Shown: piece after piece, positions 60,937-64,000 of the stretch
How the letters are laid out: each line of letters starts with the position of its first letter
Numbering within the stretch: the first letter of the stretch is position 1
From: Cystobacter fuscus
Lineage (GTDB): Bacteria > Myxococcota > Myxococcia > Myxococcales > Myxococcaceae
Assembly (NCBI RefSeq): GCF_002305875.1
Contig: NZ_CP022098.1
Location: forward strand, 7,998,001-8,062,000
DNA length: 64,000 bases
Reading direction: 5' to 3'
The notes under the pieces: generated by a model
Seen by the model: the letters and a program-made list of their open reading frames with translations, nothing else
Told to the model about the DNA's origin: nothing
Database searches by the model: none
Position numbers and translations under genes: made by a program

Positions 60937-61381
60937 CTCGAAGGATTTCGCTCAAACGCGGGCGGTGCTCCGCGCTCGAGTGCCCGAACGGTTGCACCAC
61001 GCGGGAGTGACGGAGCAGATCCACGGCGCGTTCTCGGACGAGCGGGGCCACGGCGTGGCGATCGTGGACCTGCCATCGCGAACCCTCAGCCTGACGATTG
61101 GGCACCTGCGGGCCGGGCAATCCACACGGCTGCACCGGCACAACTACGAGACAATCCTCTACATCACGAAGGGCCAAGGCTACACGCTCGTCGAGAACCG
61201 GAAGGTCGAGTGGAAGGCCGGTGACGCCGTCTACGTTCCCGTCTGGGCCTGGCATCGCCACGTCAACACCGACGCGCGGCATGAGGCCGAGTACGTGGCC
61301 TGCGAGAATACTCCACTCCTGCAGAACCTTGGCGAGATTGCCCTGCGCGAAGAGGCGCCCTCACAGGAAGGTCACGAATGA
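60926..61381 (+). CDS. Cupin-fold protein
   Basis: A 151-residue single-cupin protein. Motif 1: RLHRHNYETILYITKGQG (His70, His72, Glu75); motif 2: GDAVYVPVWAWHRHVN (His110, His112). The residues form a complete metal site, so a non-heme metal enzyme or a ligand sensor is possible. GTG 60926 follows GGAGG; it overlaps the HDO gene by 11 bases and the OsmC gene by 4, so it is part of the operon. Substrate unknown. Confidence 0.85.
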   Translation: MHFSSKDFAQTRAVLRARVPERLHHAGVTEQIHGAFSDERGHGVAIVDLPSRTLSLTIGHLRAGQSTRLHRHNYETILYITKGQGYTLVENRKVEWKAGDAVYVPVWAWHRHVNTDARHEAEYVACENTPLLQNLGEIALREEAPSQEGHE

Positions 61382-61809
61382 GCCAGACACATATCAAGGC
61401 ACGATGGAAGGGCGGCACGGGTGGAAGCGGGTTCCTCCAGGCAAGCGAGGGCTTCGAGACCCGCGTGACGCTGCCGAAGGACTTCCAAGGGCTCGGAGAA
61501 GCCGCTACCCCCGAGAACCTGCTCCTGAGCGCCGTCGCGAGCTGTTACCTCATCACCTTCGGAATCATCCTCGACAAGGCGGGGATTGCGTACGAGGGCC
61601 TGGAGCTCGAAGGAGAGCTGCGGATGGACATGGGCCCCAGGCCCTCTGTCCAAGCGATCATGCTCCTCCCGCGCATCGTCTCCAGCGCGAGCGAGGCAAC
61701 CCTCCGGACCCTCTCCGAACGAGCCGAGCAGTTCTGCCCCATTGGCCGGACAGTGGCGGGAAACATCGCGAAGTCGGTCCGTCTGACGGTGGTCGCTCCG
61801 GGCTCCTGA
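61378..61809 (+). CDS. OsmC/Ohr family protein
   Basis: A 143-residue protein with the paired cysteines of the family: Cys56 in AVASCYLITFG and Cys120 in EQFCPIGR. Ohr/OsmC enzymes reduce organic hydroperoxides through these thiols. As last gene of the biosynthetic operon (ATGA overlap with the cupin gene), it could protect against peroxide by-products of the diiron enzyme or handle a reactive intermediate. Confidence 0.88.
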   Translation: MSQTHIKARWKGGTGGSGFLQASEGFETRVTLPKDFQGLGEAATPENLLLSAVASCYLITFGIILDKAGIAYEGLELEGELRMDMGPRPSVQAIMLLPRIVSSASEATLRTLSERAEQFCPIGRTVAGNIAKSVRLTVVAPGS

Positions 61810-61930
61810 GCGACGGAGGGCGCGCCATTCTCGGCGTCATGCGAGGTGGAATTGCTCCTGGGTGAGGTCTCGCCCAGGAAATCCCTCACCCGGACGCGCA
61901 TATCGGCGATGCCTGGACTTGCGCGTCAGC

Positions 61931-63211
61931 CTACCGGACAGTCCGGAATGCCTTGCGCAGCTCGTTCGCGAACACCGCCGGCTGTTCGAAGGCGGCGAAA
62001 TGCCCGCCCTTGTCCACCTCGCCCCAGTAGAGCAGGTGGGGCCACAGCGCCTCGGCCCACTTCCTGGGCGCACGGTAGAGCTCATGCGGGAAGGTCGTCG
62101 CCGCCATGGGCAGCTCGATGCGCCCCGCCGAGAAGCCAGAGGGCTTGCCCTGCGAGTTCTGCCAATAGATGCGCGCCGAGGAGGCCGCCGTGTCGGTCAG
62201 CCAGTACAGCGTGATGTTGTCGAGCATCTCGTCCATCGACAGGGCGTCCTCGGGATTGCCCCGGTTGTCGGTCCACGCCTGGAACTTCTCGTAGATCCAC
62301 AACGCCTGGCCCGCCGGGGAGTCCGCCAGGGCATAACCAATCGTCTGGGGGCGCGTCGCCTGCTCCTTGAAGTAGCCGTACTGCTCGTTCGCGAAGCGCC
62401 CGGCGGCGTCGATCGCGGCCTGCTCGTCGGGCGTCGGGTTCTCCGGCAACTTCTCCGGGAACACGAGCGGCCAGTTGACGTGCGCCGCGACCAGACCGTC
62501 CGGGCGGAGATGGCCGAGCGCATGGGTGACACCAGAACCCCAATCGCCGCCCTGGGCCACCCACTTCGTGTAACCCAGCCGCTGCATCAACACCCCCCAC
62601 GCCCTGGCGATGCGCGCGACATCCCAGCCCGTCTCCGCGGGCTTGTCGGAGAAGCCAAATCCCGGGAGCGAGGGAATCACGACGTGGAAGGCATCCTCCG
62701 CCCTTCCTCCATGGCGGGTGGGCTCGGTGAGAGGACCGATGATCTTCAGGAACTCGACGATCGAGCCCGGCCAGCCATGGGTGAGGACAATCGGCAGCGC
62801 ATCGGGATGAGAGGATTTGACGTGCAGGAAGTGGATGCCGAGCCCGTCGATCTGGGTACGGAACTGGGGAAAGGCATTCAGTCGCGCCTCGAACTTCCGC
62901 CAGTCATAACGGTCGCGCCAATAGGCGATCAGCGCCTGCGCCTTGGCGAGCGGGACGCCCTGGGACCAATCGTTCACCGTCTCGCGCTCGGGCCACCGCG
63001 TCGCCGCCAGCCGTCGCTTGAGATCGTTCAGCGCCGCCTGGGGAATCGAGACGCGAAACGGCGTCACCTGGGGGGTGGTGGGGCCCACGGGGGCGCCCGC
63101 CGCCTCGGCGATCGTCTCGCTCCCCACGGCGGCGAGGGCTGACGCTCCGGCCATCATCCGCAGGAGCTGACGGCGGGAGGGAAGACTCGAGGGGCTCTGG
63201 ATGTCGTTCAT
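61931..63211 (-). CDS. Exported epoxide hydrolase-like alpha/beta hydrolase
   Basis: A 426-residue protein. Tat-type signal LPSRRQLLRMMAGASALAAVG. An epoxide-hydrolase N-terminal domain (FRVSIPQAALNDLKRRLAATRWP) precedes the alpha/beta-hydrolase core: oxyanion HGWPGS, nucleophile Asp in VAQGGDWGSGV, and the catalytic His in KGGHFAAFE. Such proteins convert epoxides to diols. It is convergent with the OsmC gene and not part of that operon. Downstream of another hydrolase gene on the same strand (43 bases). Confidence 0.9.
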   Translation of the reverse strand: MNDIQSPSSLPSRRQLLRMMAGASALAAVGSETIAEAAGAPVGPTTPQVTPFRVSIPQAALNDLKRRLAATRWPERETVNDWSQGVPLAKAQALIAYWRDRYDWRKFEARLNAFPQFRTQIDGLGIHFLHVKSSHPDALPIVLTHGWPGSIVEFLKIIGPLTEPTRHGGRAEDAFHVVIPSLPGFGFSDKPAETGWDVARIARAWGVLMQRLGYTKWVAQGGDWGSGVTHALGHLRPDGLVAAHVNWPLVFPEKLPENPTPDEQAAIDAAGRFANEQYGYFKEQATRPQTIGYALADSPAGQALWIYEKFQAWTDNRGNPEDALSMDEMLDNITLYWLTDTAASSARIYWQNSQGKPSGFSAGRIELPMAATTFPHELYRAPRKWAEALWPHLLYWGEVDKGGHFAAFEQPAVFANELRKAFRTVR

Positions 63212-63254
63212 GATCTGCTCCGTACCTGGGGAGGACGCTGGTGGGCCGCGGTGG

Positions 63255-64000
63255 CTACTTCAGGAAGTCGGCGAGGTAGCCGAGGGTGGCCTCGGGCTTC
63301 TCCTCGGCGATGAAGTGTCCGCTGCCCTCGACCTTGATCACTCGCAGGTCCGTGGCCTTGCCCGACAACGTGGCCTTCAACCACCCGAAGCCCGGGCCGC
63401 CCAGGCCGAGCACCGGCATCGTCAGCTTGCCGTAGGTCCCGTCATCGACGATGTCCTGAGGAAAGGCCTGATACCAGGCGTTGCCCGCGCGGATCGCCTC
63501 GCGGCTGGCATAGGCGGCGGCATAGACCGCGCGGTCCCGAACATCGATGGCGCTCTCGTCCTTGAGCAGATAACGGAAGAACCATTCCTGCTCGAGGTGC
63601 TGGCGGCCCTCGAGGATCTGCTCGGGCAGACCCTTCACCTGATGGAAGGCGAACCACCAGGCGAACGGATGGGCCTCGTCGATCTTGTCGCCGAAGGTGC
63701 CAACGGCCGGAAGCAGCGGCCAGGTGGCGAGCTGGGCATCCGGGTGCGGCACGTCGAGCAGGACGAGCTTGCGCGTCGCCTCCGGATGGTTGGCCGCGAA
63801 GCTGAACGCGACCTGGGCACCGATGTCGTGGCCGACGAGATCGACCTTGTCATGGCCGAGCTGGCGGACCAGCTCGAGAATGTCCCGGGCCATCGTCTTC
63901 TTGTCGTAGCCGTCGGCCGGCTTGTCGGAGCCGCCCATTCCGCGCAGGTCGACGGAGATCACCTGATGATCGCGGGCGAGCGCGGGCATGATCTTGTGGA
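63255..64000 (-). CDS. Alpha/beta hydrolase, N-terminal part outside window
   Basis: A 248-codon fragment whose frame is open at the right edge (upstream codons read HKIM-PALARDHQVIS, a normal internal stretch). Seen: VISVDLRGMGGSDKPADGYDKK, the nucleophile elbow LVGHDIGAQ (Asp, as in epoxide hydrolases and haloalkane dehalogenases) and the catalytic His in VEGSGHFIAEEKPEA. Probably an epoxide hydrolase paired with the gene that follows it on the same strand. Confidence 0.87.
   Translation of the reverse strand, partial: HKIMPALARDHQVISVDLRGMGGSDKPADGYDKKTMARDILELVRQLGHDKVDLVGHDIGAQVAFSFAANHPEATRKLVLLDVPHPDAQLATWPLLPAVGTFGDKIDEAHPFAWWFAFHQVKGLPEQILEGRQHLEQEWFFRYLLKDESAIDVRDRAVYAAAYASREAIRAGNAWYQAFPQDIVDDGTYGKLTMPVLGLGGPGFGWLKATLSGKATDLRVIKVEGSGHFIAEEKPEATLGYLADFLK

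Noticed and set aside
61857-61878. CCTGGG/CCCAGG hairpin between the OsmC and epoxide hydrolase genes
   Set aside because: Only six pairs and no T-run; too weak to call a terminator.

Overview
This window is very GC-rich bacterial DNA with long spurious open frames antisense to nearly every real gene. Gene content points to a myxobacterium of the Cystobacter/Archangium type: M4 and M48 peptidases, secreted modular lipoproteins, TPR proteins, multi-PAS histidine kinase and a large secondary-metabolite locus. The genus is an inference; there is no rRNA or tRNA gene here. No insertion sequence, CRISPR array or prophage was seen.

Layout. 1-8 kb: the end of a TPR protein, a lipoate-protein ligase, an N-acyl-D-amino-acid deacylase-like amidohydrolase, and a leftward run of three genes (secreted beta-helix protein, ATP-grasp ligase, lipoprotein). 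8-16 kb: an M48 membrane protease convergent with an M4 lipoprotein protease, an unusual GHKL ATPase joined to a zinc-protease domain, and a porin. 16-19 kb: a short unlisted gene, a candidate small RNA or attenuator, and the methionine importer metN-metI-metQ. 19-30 kb: DUF3060 protein, a cellulose-binding-domain remnant, a repeat-rich lipoprotein, Uma2 and Smr nucleases, an adenosine-deaminase-like enzyme, pyrD, and two membrane proteins of unknown role. 29-39 kb: a Tat-exported DOPA-dioxygenase-like protein with a CysB-like regulator, a molybdopterin oxidoreductase divergent from its TetR regulator across a perfect palindrome, a histidine kinase and a multicopper oxidase.

39-47 kb is a complete malonate decarboxylase operon, mdcACDEGBH-madLM, behind a divergent GntR regulator with GTATAC-type operators. 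mdcB is broken by an apparent single-base deletion. 47-52 kb holds a thioesterase, a frameshifted lipoprotein, a ricin-type lectin fragment, a methyltransferase and a phospholipase-D-like protein.

53.4-61.8 kb is the most interesting part: a LysR regulator divergent from a tightly packed nine-gene operon. It encodes a short aspartokinase without ACT domains, homologues of the 3-amino-4-hydroxybenzoate (3,4-AHBA) enzymes GriH and GriI, a metal-dependent amidohydrolase, two different adenylate-forming enzymes, a heme-oxygenase-like diiron (HDO) enzyme with all six expected metal ligands, a cupin and an OsmC-like protein. Together these suggest an aminohydroxybenzoate-derived metabolite, possibly a meta-substituted benzoxazole, with oxidative tailoring not known to me. 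The window ends with an exported epoxide hydrolase and a partial alpha/beta hydrolase.

Two independent one-base losses in G/C runs (mdcB and the lipoprotein at 47.7 kb) raise the possibility of assembly errors rather than true gene decay.
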